Assembly: GCA_028279405.1 (NCBI GenBank)
Contig: JANQNU010000007.1
Coordinates: 1 to 64,000 of the forward strand
DNA from: Phycisphaerae bacterium
Lineage (GTDB): Bacteria > Planctomycetota > Phycisphaerae > UBA1845 > Fen-1342
Direction of reading: 5' to 3'
DNA length: 64,000 nt
Positions within the stretch are counted from its first letter, which is position 1; each line of letters opens with the position of its first letter. Position numbers and translations under genes: made by a program. Below are positions 43,131-50,144 of the stretch, piece by piece. A model generated the notes under the pieces. The model was not told the origin of the DNA, searched no databases, and worked only from the letters and a program-made list of their open reading frames with translations.

Positions 43131-43146
43131 GGCTACTCGTGTAGCC
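43131..43146. promoter_or_regulatory. BlaI/CopY-like operator, site 2
   Basis: GGCTACTCGTGTAGCC is a perfect GGCTAC-N4-GTAGCC dyad, two helical turns from site 1 and 35 bases before the PEP-CTERM start codon. Confidence 0.6.
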
Positions 43147-43180
43147 GCAATTCACCCTCTTAGTATTGGGAGAGAAGATA

Positions 43181-43846
43181 ATGCAGAAGTTTGTGGGAGC
43201 GGCCGCCCTCCTGATGGCTACAACTGTAGCCAGTGCGGTGACGGTGGACATTACGGGTGGTCAGACCAGTGTGGCGTTGGACACGGCGACGTTGAGTTCG
43301 GCGGCGAGTCTGGATTTGTCGAGTGTTTCGCCGGACGTGATTTCGCCGGGCTCGTTGCCGAATTCGGTGGCGTTCGGCATCAACGCGCGCGATGCGGCCA
43401 GCCTTCCGACCACGTTTTCGTACGATTCGGATGATTTTCTGGGCACGTTTTCCGGGACGATCGAGCACACGGGCAGTGTTTTCTTCAACAACGACGCTGT
43501 CGAGGTAGGCAACTTCACGATCGGATTCGACGGAGCCCGCGCCGGGACGCTTGGCGGCAATGCCAGCGGTTTCTTCGTCGCCAGCACGACCGGTATTGCC
43601 GCGACGCTGTTCGACATCGAGAATCCCAGTACGCTGAATGCAGGGACTGACAGCTTGACGATCGGCGCTAATCTGCTGGTGTCGCCGGAGTTCGGGCAGT
43701 TCCTTCTCGACCAGAACCTCGCGTCGACGAACCTGGCGGGTGCCGACGTCGGCGATGCGTTGGTCGAAGCGGTTCCGGAGCCGACGACGGCGATGCTAAT
43801 GCTGTTGGGGCTTGGTGGACTTCTGCGTTCGCGGCATAGAATCTGA
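43181..43846 (+). CDS. PEP-CTERM exported protein, first gene of a blaI-blaR1-type operon
   Basis: 221 residues from the ATG behind GGGAGAGAAG. A signal peptide (about 1-20) precedes a beta-rich domain dominated by Ser, Thr, Gly and Asp, with no catalytic motif. The C-terminus is a textbook PEP-CTERM signal: VPEPTT, a hydrophobic stretch and the tail RSRHRI, to be processed by an exosortase (not in this window). Three copies of a BlaI-type dyad surround its start, one of them inside the signal-peptide codons. It ends 53 bases before the repressor gene, so the three genes probably form one operon. It is probably an exopolysaccharide-associated or surface protein; function otherwise unknown. 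Confidence 0.88.
   Translation: MQKFVGAAALLMATTVASAVTVDITGGQTSVALDTATLSSAASLDLSSVSPDVISPGSLPNSVAFGINARDAASLPTTFSYDSDDFLGTFSGTIEHTGSVFFNNDAVEVGNFTIGFDGARAGTLGGNASGFFVASTTGIAATLFDIENPSTLNAGTDSLTIGANLLVSPEFGQFLLDQNLASTNLAGADVGDALVEAVPEPTTAMLMLLGLGGLLRSRHRI
43216..43231. promoter_or_regulatory. BlaI/CopY-like operator, site 3 (inside the coding region)
   Basis: GGCTACAACTGTAGCC is a perfect GGCTAC-N4-GTAGCC dyad with core TACA-AC-TGTA, in the codons of the PEP-CTERM signal peptide. It starts 85 bases after site 2, close to eight helical turns. Confidence 0.55.
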
Positions 43847-43856
43847 GGATTTGCGC

Positions 43857-43876
43857 TCCGCGGGCCGTTCCGCGGA
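43857..43876. promoter_or_regulatory. Hairpin between the PEP-CTERM gene and the repressor gene
   Basis: TCCGCGG and CCGCGGA form a 7-bp stem with a 6-base loop just after the PEP-CTERM stop. No T-run follows, so it is more likely a processing or mRNA-stability hairpin that would let the surface protein be made in excess over the repressor. Confidence 0.4.
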
Positions 43877-43899
43877 TGAGAACACGGCATCAGGCTGCG

Positions 43900-44295
43900 A
43901 TGGAGCCGGCTGTGCAATTGAGTGACGCTGAGTGGAAGGTGATGAACGCGGTCTGGCGGAAGAGCCCCGCCGGCGTGCGCGAGGTCCACGAACAGCTCAA
44001 GTCGGAGACCGGCTGGGCGTTCACGACGGTGAAGACCATGCTCACGCGGCTGGTCGAAAAGGGTGTGCTGACGGTCGAGAAACAGGGCAATGCCCGCATG
44101 TTTTCGCCGGTGGTGCAAAAGACCCAGGCGCGCAAGCAAGCCGTCAATGCGCTGATCGACAAGGCGTTCGACGGGGCCTTCGGACCGCTTCTTCACTATC
44201 TGCTCACTTCCGAGAAGCTGACGAAACAGGAGCTGCAGGAACTGCAACAGTTCCTGCAGCAGGACGAACAGCGCCCGCGCGACAAGCGCGGATAA
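43900..44295 (+). CDS. BlaI/MecI/CopY-family transcriptional repressor
   Basis: 131 residues from the ATG of MEPAVQLSDAEW; an ATG 24 bases upstream is possible but lies in a hairpin, while an AGG precedes the chosen start. The winged-helix DNA-binding domain shows LSDAEWKVMNAVWRKSPAGV, 'HEQLKSETGWAFTTVKTMLT' and RLVEKGVLTVEK. The C-terminal helices mediate dimerisation. Relatives are cleaved by a BlaR1-type protease when a signal arrives. The target is most likely the dyad GGCTAC-N4-GTAGCC near the PEP-CTERM gene. Confidence 0.88.
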   Translation: MEPAVQLSDAEWKVMNAVWRKSPAGVREVHEQLKSETGWAFTTVKTMLTRLVEKGVLTVEKQGNARMFSPVVQKTQARKQAVNALIDKAFDGAFGPLLHYLLTSEKLTKQELQELQQFLQQDEQRPRDKRG

Positions 44296-44314
44296 CGAGG
44301 GGGCACCGACACTC

Positions 44315-45382
44315 ATGGTCAGTGCGATGGGAATCGGGTCGTTGTGGTGGAGCTGGGCCTGGCCGATGTTCTGGCAGGTCATGGTGCTCGTGTTGCTCGT
44401 AGCGCTCGTCGATCGACTCATCCGGAGCTGGGCCTGGCCGCAGGTCCGCTTGGCGCTCTGGTGGGTTGTCATCCTGAAGCTGATCATCCCGCCGACGTTC
44501 GCACTCGGTACGAGTTTGACCAGCGCCGCGTTCGATCGGGCTACGGTGCCGTACACGGTTCTGCGCGCCGCGGGAATGTTCGACGATCTGGTCGGGTGTG
44601 GCGGCTTGTTGGTTCCCGCGTTGGAGGGTTCGGCGCCCACGAGTGATTGGGCCCATGCGCGTTCGCAATGGCCGGTGGCGGTCGGGGTCATCTGGTTGTT
44701 GGGAGTGCTGTTGCTTTCCGGTCTGCTGTTGATCCGCTATCGGTCGTTACGCCGGGCCTATCTGGCACGGCCAGCGCGGCGGACGCTGCCGTCGTGGCTG
44801 GACGCGATGGCCCGCTCGGCGGCTCGGCAACTCGGCATGAACCGTACGCCGGAGGTCGTGTTGACGTCCGCGATTGACTGCCCGGCGGTGCTCGGCGTGT
44901 TCCATCCCGTCGTGCTGTTGCCGACTGACGTCCCGGAGACCTTGTCGCGGACCGATCTTCGACATGCGCTGCTGCACGAGTTCGCGCACATTCGCCGACG
45001 GGATCCGGTGATCCAGGCAATGATCGCGTCGCTTCAGATCCTTTACTGGTTTGTGCCGTTGGTGTGGTGGGTCGGTCGGCGAATGCACGGGCTGCGCGAG
45101 CTGGCGTGCGATGCCACCGTAGCACGCACGATCGGGGATTCGCGTGATTACCGCCAGTTCCTGGTCGATGCCGCTCGGCGGGTCGTTGCACGCGTGCGCG
45201 TATCGGCACTCGAGATGGCGCTCTTCGAGCGCGAAGTCAACCTGCTTTCCAGACTCAAGGCGCTGGACCGCGACGGCTGGCGACACCAGCGCACGGCCAA
45301 CCTGACGGCGCTGCTGATCATTGCCGCCATGGTGCTGTATATCCTGCCAATGGGTACCGCCGTGGTCGGTTGCCCTACCTAG
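44315..45382 (+). CDS. BlaR1/MecR1-like M56 membrane metalloprotease
   Basis: 355 residues. Membrane segments lie near 12-35, 45-65 and 118-140, with a last one at the C-terminus (about 332-350). Between them is the M56 protease domain: CPAVLGVFHPVVLLP, then HEFAHIRRRDP (HExxH zinc motif) and RELACDATVA with the third zinc ligand Glu. It lacks the extracellular penicillin-binding sensor domain of BlaR1, so the signal is not obviously a beta-lactam. It should cleave the neighbouring BlaI-type repressor. It follows that gene by 19 bases. Confidence 0.88.
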   Translation: MVSAMGIGSLWWSWAWPMFWQVMVLVLLVALVDRLIRSWAWPQVRLALWWVVILKLIIPPTFALGTSLTSAAFDRATVPYTVLRAAGMFDDLVGCGGLLVPALEGSAPTSDWAHARSQWPVAVGVIWLLGVLLLSGLLLIRYRSLRRAYLARPARRTLPSWLDAMARSAARQLGMNRTPEVVLTSAIDCPAVLGVFHPVVLLPTDVPETLSRTDLRHALLHEFAHIRRRDPVIQAMIASLQILYWFVPLVWWVGRRMHGLRELACDATVARTIGDSRDYRQFLVDAARRVVARVRVSALEMALFEREVNLLSRLKALDRDGWRHQRTANLTALLIIAAMVLYILPMGTAVVGCPT

Positions 45383-45700
45383 CGTTCCCTCCGTTGGCGA
45401 ATTTGCCTGGCGAAGCGGTGAATGCGTCTTCAAGTGGCGCCAGCACCGCTGGGAGAGGCGCAGGCGCGTCTCGTCTCCTCGGGCATTGGTCCTCACCGGA
45501 CGGAGACGAATGCGGCTCTCCGTCCCGTTTTTGCTCCACCTTCGTCCGTTTGCGATCGTACCCGCACGAACGTAGGATTCGTGCAGGAACGAGCGGCGGG
45601 ACCTCGCTTCGGGGCGGTCCCGTTCTCGGCCGTACATGGTCCAGGCCCCGCGAATCGTGCGGGCGGGCCACAGATGGAACACAACGGGCCTTAGCGACGG
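45383..45700 (+). promoter_or_regulatory. Structured non-coding region before metG (possible attenuator leader)
   Basis: 318 bases without a supported gene. It holds a terminator-like hairpin (45498-45532), a competing 7-bp pairing between CGTCTCC (45472-45478) and GGAGACG (45502-45508), a hairpin GCACGAA/TTCGTGC (45564-45584), a hairpin CGGGACC/GGTCCCG (45597-45622), and a second possible partner for the left arm of the former: CCCGCACGA (45561-45569) with TCGTGCGGG (45655-45663). No T-box sequence was recognised. It could be the 3' end of the upstream operon plus the promoter of metG, or an attenuation leader. Confidence 0.4.
45498..45532 (+). terminator. Intrinsic terminator downstream of the M56 gene
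   Basis: GGACGGAGA and TCTCCGTCC form a perfect 9-bp stem with a 10-base loop, followed by CG and five T. It lies 115 bases past the M56 stop and 170 bases before metG. The 5' arm can also pair with an upstream CGTCTCC. Confidence 0.6.
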
Positions 45701-47392
45701 ATGGGGCGCATGCCGAAGCGTTATCTGGTGACTTCCGGGCTCCCGTACTCGAACGGCCGACCGCATGTCGGACACGTCGCGGGTGCGCTCCTGCCGGCGG
45801 ATACGTACACGCGTTACCTGCGGGCCTGTGGCCACGACGCGATCTACGTCTGCGGCAGCGATGACAATGGCGTCGCGATCGAGATTCGCGCCCTGCAAGA
45901 CGGTCGTACTCCGCAGCAGATCTCGACACACTACCACGAGCGGCAGAAGGAGGATCTCGAGGGCCTCGGGATCTGCTTCGACATCTACGGCGGAACACAC
46001 CAGCCTGCCTACCGTGAGCGGCATGAACGCTTCAGTCGCGCGTTCTTCACTCGGATTCACGAGAAGGGCTTCTTCAGCAAACGCAAGACCCGCCAGCTCT
46101 ATGATCCGCAGGCAGCGCGGTTCCTCCCGGATCGATACGTCAAGGGGATCTGCCACCATTGTGGCGACCATGAGACCAACGGCGATCAGTGCGAACGAAC
46201 CGGTGCCATCATCGATCCGCTGTTGCTCAAGGATCCTATCAGCGTCATCACGGGAACGCCGGCGGAGGTGCGCGAGACCACGCACTGGTACTTGCGACTG
46301 AACGATTTTGAGCAGCCGCTGAAGGAGTGGCTCGAATCCAAGCAGGGCCAATGGCGGCCGAGCGTGCTGAACTTCGCACTCGGACAGATCAAGCAGGGCC
46401 TGCCCGAACGGGCGATGACCCGCGATATCGAGTGGGGCATCCCGGTCCCGCTCGATGATCCGGATGCACAAGGGAAGGTGCTGTTCGTCTGGTTCGATGC
46501 ACCGATCGGCTATGTGTCGTTCACCGCGGCGCTCTGCGCCGAGCGGGACGCCGACGAAAGTGGCTATGAGCGCTGGTGGTGCGACCCGGAGACGCAGATC
46601 GTCAACTTCATCGGTGAAGACAACACGGTCTTCCACACGCTGATCTGGCCCGCGATGTGCATGGCCGATGAGCGATTTCAGCTCGCGTCACACGTGGTTG
46701 CCAACAACTTCGTCAACTTCAGGCTTGGCGACGATACGGACAAGGTCAGCAAGAGTCGTACGCCGAACGAGTCGCCGGTGTGGATCGAGGAGTATCTCAA
46801 GCGGTTCGACCCGGACGCATTGCGGTACTACCTGACCGCGATTGCACCGGAGACCGCGCGCACTGCATTCGATCCGGACGATTTCGTCGCCCGAATCAAC
46901 AACGAACTCGTGGCTGCGTTCGGCAACTTCGTCAATCGCGCGCTGACGTTCGCGGCGCGGTACTTCGAAGGCCGCGTGCCCGATCGCGCCGGCCTCACCG
47001 ACGTGGATCGAGAACAGCGTACACGGGCCGAGCAGGCATTCGAACGGGTCGGGCGAAACATCGAGGGATTTCGATTCCGGGCTGCCGTCGAGGAGTTGAT
47101 GGCTTTCGCTCGCGACTGCAACCTCTACTTCGGCAATCGACAGCCGTGGGCGACCCGCAAGACGGACCTGGCGGATTGTGCGGCGACGATCGCGACGTGC
47201 ATCGACAGCATTGCAGCGTTGGCGCTGCTGTGCAGCCCGTTCATGCCGGCCACCACTGAGCGGATCTTCGACCAATTGAATGCGACGGATCGACAGGTCG
47301 GCTGGAGAATGCCGGAGTCGTTGCCGAGCGGGCACGTGCTTGGGACGCCGAAGATCCTGTTCGAGAAGCTCGAGGAAGGAGCCTTGCGTTGA
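45701..47392 (+). CDS. metG: Methionyl-tRNA synthetase with incomplete zinc knuckle
   Basis: 563 residues (560 if the second ATG, nine bases on, is used). Class I motifs: LPYSNGRPHVGHVAG (HIGH as HVGH) and DKVSKSRTP (KMSKS as KVSKS). 'YVCGSDDNGVAIEIRA' and 'EDNTVFHTLIWPAM' are MetRS-specific. The zinc insertion reads CHHCGDHETNGDQCERTG: three of the usual four Cys are present and the fourth is Thr. There is no C-terminal tRNA-binding (EMAP-type) domain. It charges tRNA-Met in the cytoplasm. The stop overlaps the start of the lipoprotein gene (TGATG). Confidence 0.93.
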   Translation: MGRMPKRYLVTSGLPYSNGRPHVGHVAGALLPADTYTRYLRACGHDAIYVCGSDDNGVAIEIRALQDGRTPQQISTHYHERQKEDLEGLGICFDIYGGTHQPAYRERHERFSRAFFTRIHEKGFFSKRKTRQLYDPQAARFLPDRYVKGICHHCGDHETNGDQCERTGAIIDPLLLKDPISVITGTPAEVRETTHWYLRLNDFEQPLKEWLESKQGQWRPSVLNFALGQIKQGLPERAMTRDIEWGIPVPLDDPDAQGKVLFVWFDAPIGYVSFTAALCAERDADESGYERWWCDPETQIVNFIGEDNTVFHTLIWPAMCMADERFQLASHVVANNFVNFRLGDDTDKVSKSRTPNESPVWIEEYLKRFDPDALRYYLTAIAPETARTAFDPDDFVARINNELVAAFGNFVNRALTFAARYFEGRVPDRAGLTDVDREQRTRAEQAFERVGRNIEGFRFRAAVEELMAFARDCNLYFGNRQPWATRKTDLADCAATIATCIDSIAALALLCSPFMPATTERIFDQLNATDRQVGWRMPESLPSGHVLGTPKILFEKLEEGALR

Positions 47393-47952
47393 TGGCACGG
47401 AGATGCGTCCTTATCGTCTGCCTGCTGGCCGCGACGCTCGTGAGCGGGTGTGAGCGGAAGACACCCTCACCGTCCTCCCAGCCGGCGGACTTTGAAGTCG
47501 TCCTGGACACGCCGGAGGATACGGTACGGACGTTCATTACAACCATGCGGCACGCCATCGACACGCGGGCCCAGGGGGATCGCGAGCAGGCCTCCCGCTA
47601 TCGGCGACTGGTCGCACAGAATCTGATGGATCGTGAGCAGTTGCGCCAGAGCACGTTGCTCGTGAAGCGTTCGCAGATCGAACAGGATGACTACCTAGGG
47701 AAGCTCGCGGAAGGCTGGCACCGCATTGGCAGCTACTACGTCCACGGGGCGGCGTTGGATCAGCTTAGACGGACGGACGCCGGGGCGGACCCGGCATCGG
47801 CGAAGATCGAGCTGTCGGCAGCAGGTGCGGCGGATACGGCGACTTTCGGGTTCGAACTCCATCGCTGCCGCGATTTGAAGTGGCGGGTCGTGCACTTCGG
47901 GTACGTTTATCCGAAGGGTGCGGTCAAGCGCCCGCCGAGCCCCGAGGGGTAG
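47392..47952 (+). CDS. Lipoprotein of unknown function
   Basis: 186 residues with a lipoprotein signal peptide ending LVSGC. The body is mainly alpha-helical in its first half (TPEDTVRTFITTMRHAIDTR suggests a small all-alpha domain of the type seen in SnoaL-like or NTF2-like secreted proteins) and ends with beta structure (LKWRVVHFGYVYP). It overlaps metG and precedes mnmE by 9 bases, so it lies inside a tRNA-function operon. A specific role is not suggested. Confidence 0.6.
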   Translation: MARRCVLIVCLLAATLVSGCERKTPSPSSQPADFEVVLDTPEDTVRTFITTMRHAIDTRAQGDREQASRYRRLVAQNLMDREQLRQSTLLVKRSQIEQDDYLGKLAEGWHRIGSYYVHGAALDQLRRTDAGADPASAKIELSAAGAADTATFGFELHRCRDLKWRVVHFGYVYPKGAVKRPPSPEG

Positions 47953-47961
47953 GGGCGCGCG

Positions 47962-49326
47962 ATGTCGCTGCCCAGCCTGAGCGATTGCATCCTGGCGGTG
48001 TCGACCGGCTGGCAGGCCGCATCGCTCGGCGTCATTCGGCTCAGCGGTCCGGGCGCCTTCGAGTACCTCAGGGCCTTCGAGGTGGATGTTCCGGCTGTCG
48101 GGGCACGGTTTCCGTGCCATCGCGACGCATGGCTTGTTGCCGATATCGGTTCCGTGCCGGCGACCTGTTTCTGGTTTCGTGCCCCCCGCAGCTATACCGG
48201 CCAAGACCTGGTGGAGATCCATACGGTTGGAAGCCTCCCGTTGCTCCGTGCGGTTGGAGAACAGTTGATTCGGGCCGGCGCGAGACGGGCGATGCCGGGC
48301 GAGTTTACGGCGAGAGCCTTCATCACCGGAAAGCTTGATGCTGCCCAGGTCGACGGTGTGCTGGGGCTGATCCGTGCAGACGATGCGCGCAGAGCGCGGT
48401 TGGCGGCGCGGCTCGTAGCAGGCCAGACGCGTCACGCGTTCACCGCGATTCGCGAGACCTTGCTCGACCTGCTCGCGCGACTCGAAGCCGGTATCGACTT
48501 CGTCGACGAAGAGGATGTGCGGTTCATCACGCCCGACGAGTTGTCGACACGGCTCGACGCGCTCCAGCACGAATGCAAGACGGCCGAGACGGTTCGCGTG
48601 ATCGGTCGCGAGGTACCGCACGTAACCTTGGTGGGTTTGCCGAATGCGGGGAAGAGCACGTTGTTCAACGCACTGGTTGGACAGGAGCGAGCGATCGTCT
48701 CCCCCTTGATCGGAACGACGCGTGACCTGTTGCGCGCCGAGGTTCGGGTCGACGGCCGGGTGATCGTTCTACAGGACTGCGCGGGTCTCGGCGCGACGTC
48801 GAGTGATCTCGAGCTTGCAGCGCATCGCGCCAGCGAGTCGGCGGCAGAGCAGGCGGACCTCGTGCTCTGGGTTCACGAAACGGGTCGTCCACTCTCATCC
48901 ATCGAGGTACAGATCCTGGAACGGATCCCACGCGAGCGACGGATTCTCGTGCTCAGCAAGCAGGATGACCTTACACCGGTCGAGGATCGAAACAGTTTCG
49001 ACACCGAATTCGCGGCGATGGTCGCGATCAGCGCCCAGGCCAACTGGGGCCTCGAGCGCCTCCGATCAACGATCAGCCGGTGTCTGGCCGAGCATGGTGC
49101 ATCCGATGTTGGCAGTCACATCTTGGATGAAGCGCTGTTGCAGCTGTCCCATGCCGTGCGTGCGTGCCGAGAGATCCTCCAAGAGGATCCCGGGATGGAG
49201 CGGTCCGTCGATCTGCTGGCGATGGAGCTGCGTTCCGCGATCGGCTTGTTATCAGACGCGGGACCGTTACCGGTTACGGAGGAAATCCTCGGTCGAATCT
49301 ACGCCAGTTTTTGTGTCGGAAAGTAA
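47962..49326 (+). CDS. mnmE: tRNA uridine-5-carboxymethylaminomethyl modification GTPase MnmE
   Basis: 454 residues behind GAGGGG. The N-terminal formyl-THF-binding domain has 'GVIRLSGPGA' and RSYTGQDLVEIH and MPGEFTARAFITGKLD. The inserted G domain has GLPNAGKST (G1), GTTRD (G2), DCAGL (G3; usually DTAG) and SKQD (G4; usually NKxD). The C-terminal motif is FCVGK (C-I/V-G-K), which is required for activity. It acts with MnmG on the wobble uridine. The slightly unusual G3 and G4 motifs may alter nucleotide specificity or rates. Confidence 0.93.
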   Translation: MSLPSLSDCILAVSTGWQAASLGVIRLSGPGAFEYLRAFEVDVPAVGARFPCHRDAWLVADIGSVPATCFWFRAPRSYTGQDLVEIHTVGSLPLLRAVGEQLIRAGARRAMPGEFTARAFITGKLDAAQVDGVLGLIRADDARRARLAARLVAGQTRHAFTAIRETLLDLLARLEAGIDFVDEEDVRFITPDELSTRLDALQHECKTAETVRVIGREVPHVTLVGLPNAGKSTLFNALVGQERAIVSPLIGTTRDLLRAEVRVDGRVIVLQDCAGLGATSSDLELAAHRASESAAEQADLVLWVHETGRPLSSIEVQILERIPRERRILVLSKQDDLTPVEDRNSFDTEFAAMVAISAQANWGLERLRSTISRCLAEHGASDVGSHILDEALLQLSHAVRACREILQEDPGMERSVDLLAMELRSAIGLLSDAGPLPVTEEILGRIYASFCVGK

Positions 49327-49536
49327 GTGGTTGTCAATAATGAAGTTACATCGAATCTTGGTTGATTATTGGGGCGTGGAACGTTCTGGGCGGGGGTTGT
49401 CAAGAGGCGGGCGACAAAAAAAGTGCAAAAATTCCGAGAAATTCTAATCGTCGAGCGGCCAACCCGCGATAATTATGGTAGGAAGTGCGGACAGGCATTT
49501 TATGGGTAGTGCTGCGCCGCACGTGGTTCGATCGAT

Positions 49537-49641
49537 CGGAGGAATCATAACGCGGGCTTGATGCAGCCCGGCTGTACAACGGCTTCTTTCCCCTCCGGAG
49601 AGCACCGGACGCTTTATTAGGCCCCGGTGCCCTCTTTTTTT
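49537..49641 (+). ncRNA. Candidate small structured RNA with intrinsic terminator
   Basis: A closing helix CGGAGG (49537-49542) with CCTCCG (49592-49597) encloses a perfect 6-bp hairpin CGGGCT-tgatgc-AGCCCG (49553-49570). Directly after it comes a terminator: GCACCGG (49602-49608), a 15-base loop, CCGGTGC (49624-49630) and seven T (49635-49641). There is no start codon with an open frame of note. It may be a free small RNA or the processed 3' end of mnmE mRNA. I could not match it to 6S, SRP or tmRNA or a known riboswitch. Confidence 0.45.
49602..49641 (+). terminator. Intrinsic terminator downstream of mnmE
   Basis: A 7-bp GC stem GCACCGG/CCGGTGC with a 15-base loop is followed by CCTC and a T7 run. 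This is the clearest Rho-independent terminator in the window. It ends the mnmE transcript or the small RNA candidate. Confidence 0.75.
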
Positions 49642-49652
49642 ATGCGCCGACG

Positions 49653-49673
49653 CGGCCGGGACATGCCCGGCCG
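49653..49673. terminator. GC-rich hairpin at the 3' end of the globin operon
   Basis: CGGCCGGG and CCCGGCCG form an 8-bp stem with a 5-base loop, 18 bases past the globin stop. No T-run follows on the minus strand. It probably marks the operon end. Confidence 0.45.
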
Positions 49674-49690
49674 TATCATCGGCTGGCGCG

Positions 49691-50080
49691 TCAGGAGCCG
49701 GCGACCGGAGCCGGCGTCCGGTTCAGCACATCGTCGCGGGTCGTCTCGGCCAAGTTCGCGACCTGCTGGATCAGCTCGTCCGGAACCCCCAGCTCTTTCA
49801 GGGTGGCGCCCAGGTTTTCGACGACTGCGTCGAAGTGGGAGTCGTTCAGGCCGTTTTCAACGGCTTTCTTGTGCGCCGCGCGCATTGTACGGCCGGTGTA
49901 CTTGCTCGGACCGCCGAACACCATCGTCAGGAAGAGTTTCTGCTTAACCGCCTGGCGCTTCATGTCGAGCCCGTCGAAGAAACCCTTGATTCGATCATCG
50001 GCCAGAACCTTTTCGTAGAACTGATCTACCGCGGCGCTCACCGCGGCTTCGCCACCGAGTTGCTCGTACAGCGTGCTCAT
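49691..50080 (-). CDS. Group 1 truncated haemoglobin
   Basis: 129 residues from the ATG behind GGAGAGG; an upstream extension of the frame is antisense to other genes. Typical trHbN pattern: STLYEQLGG at the start, QFYEKVLADDRIKGFF with the distal-pocket Tyr/Phe, FLTMVFGGPSKYTGRTMR, and AAHKKA with the proximal haem His. Group 1 globins bind oxygen and often detoxify nitric oxide. It is the last gene of a minus-strand signalling operon, 64 bases after the receiver gene, which suggests a gas- or redox-linked stimulus. Confidence 0.9.
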   Translation of the reverse strand: MSTLYEQLGGEAAVSAAVDQFYEKVLADDRIKGFFDGLDMKRQAVKQKLFLTMVFGGPSKYTGRTMRAAHKKAVENGLNDSHFDAVVENLGATLKELGVPDELIQQVANLAETTRDDVLNRTPAPVAGS

Positions 50081-50144
50081 GACCTCTCCTTCATGTAAGT
50101 GCCCTGTCGTTTCCAAGTCTTTCAATGCGGGTTTCAGCGATCCG

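Larger units (their letters stand above)
49327..49690. other. Convergent region after mnmE with structured RNA candidate
   Basis: 364 bases without a supported gene between converging mnmE and the globin gene. The first 200 bases are AT-richer, include an A7 run and hold a GATAAT hexamer (49468-49473) that could be a -10 element without a good -35. The remainder forms the stem-rich sequence and terminator listed next, and a GC hairpin at 49653-49673. Confidence 0.6.

Noticed and set aside
45383-45700. T-box riboswitch before metG
   Set aside because: No T-box sequence (AAGGGTGG.ACCGCG type) or specifier-loop arrangement could be fitted. I kept only an attenuator-like pairing as a finding.
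44747-46636. Minus-strand frame (629 codons) opposite blaR1-like and metG genes
   Set aside because: It crosses two well-supported genes and the gap between them; composition is that of an antisense reading frame.
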